Of a stretch of DNA of 5,283 nucleotides, positions 4,987 to 5,283 are shown piece by piece. The stretch is from UBA4416 sp044353195. Lineage in GTDB: Bacteria; Bacteroidota; Bacteroidia; B-17B0; Aurantibacillaceae. The notes beneath the pieces are model-generated. The model was not told the DNA's origin. It made no database searches and was given only the letters and a program-made list of their open reading frames with translations. The first letter of the stretch is position 1. The number at the start of each line of letters is the position of its first letter. A program made the position numbers and the translations under genes. Where the stretch lies: contig JBILCJ010000164.1 in NCBI GenBank assembly GCA_044353195.1, positions 1 to 5,283 of the forward strand, in the 5' to 3' direction.

Positions 4987-5283
4987 CTATTTATGTTCAG
5001 AAACAATTAATTCATTTTCAATATTTTTCAGTTTCAATGATTCATGCGCTTGATTGGCATAATAATACAACCACATATAGGCCATAAACCCTCCGAAAGT
5101 GTAATTACCTTGCCTAATCAATTGAAGTAAAATAACTACTAGAACAGCATTTGAAATTAACCAAATATTGATTGATTCTGAATCTTTTTCAGTATCTGTA
5201 TTTCGTTTTACGTAATTATTTTTGATAAATAGGAAAATAAAAATAAGTCCAAAAAGTCCTGTTTCTGAGATAATACGTAATAA
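4987..5283 (-). CDS. C-terminal part of a membrane protein, O-antigen polymerase/ligase-like (5' end outside window)
   Basis: On the - strand an open frame runs in from the right edge (first codon 5283-5281) to a TAG at 4987-4989, giving 98 visible residues with no start codon needed inside the window. The frame has ordinary protein character: L-L-R-I-I-S-E-T-G-L-F-G (1-12) leads into a hydrophobic helix to about 20. A charged loop follows (21-38, K-N-N-Y-V-K-R-N and then acidic residues). A second helix spans about 40-56, then R-Q-G-N-Y-T-F-G-G-F and an aromatic segment M-A-Y-M-W-L-Y-Y-Y (67-75), ending in a polar tail. The helix that starts with E-T-G-L-x-G resembles the C-terminal region of O-antigen ligases and Wzy-type polysaccharide polymerases. 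That is a family guess from pattern, not proof. The gene runs the same way as purC, 52 bp upstream, and no clear terminator lies between them. Confidence 0.72.
   Translation of the reverse strand, partial: LLRIISETGLFGLIFIFLFIKNNYVKRNTDTEKDSESINIWLISNAVLVVILLQLIRQGNYTFGGFMAYMWLYYYANQAHESLKLKNIENELIVSEHK

Overview
This AT-rich 5.3 kb window looks like chromosomal DNA from a flavobacterium (phylum Bacteroidota, family Flavobacteriaceae; the genus cannot be fixed from this sequence). Three things point there. Matches to the Bacteroidota -7 element TAnnTTTG lie upstream of three transcription units and Shine-Dalgarno sites are absent. Codon use is AT-rich. The proteins include a class 2 PyrD, a long-form PurC with a GYLAGH motif, a BioA with an SSWW motif, and a small lipoprotein with a Bacteroidota-type acidic/lysine stretch after its cysteine.

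Layout, left to right. (1) The C-terminal end of an unrecognised two-helix membrane protein enters from the left edge (+). It is followed by a strong hairpin terminator that serves both strands. (2) A small alanine-rich, repeat-containing lipoprotein gene lies on the - strand and ends at the same terminator. (3) A 148-bp divergent intergenic region holds promoter-like elements for the lipoprotein and for pyrD, plus two palindromes. (4) pyrD (+) and a hydroxymethylglutaryl-CoA lyase-family gene (+) overlap by ATGA. (5) Convergent to these, and overlapping at the stop codons, is a - strand unit purC-bioA. purC has its own promoter-like element, and bioA begins four bases after the purC stop with a TTG codon. 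(6) At the right edge, the last 98 codons of another - strand membrane protein run in. They resemble the C-terminus of an O-antigen polymerase/ligase-type protein.

Most of the content is core metabolism: pyrimidine synthesis (pyrD), purine synthesis (purC), biotin synthesis (bioA) and probably leucine/HMG-CoA breakdown. The two edge genes are probably envelope proteins, and the lipoprotein certainly looks like one. No mobile element, CRISPR array, RNA gene or defence system is visible. No stretch over 300 bases lacks a gene.

I see no strong candidate for a new multi-gene system. The points most worth a second look are the hendecad-like lipoprotein, the apparently leaderless pyrD start with its palindromes, and the deviating active-site motifs of the HMG-CoA lyase-like protein.
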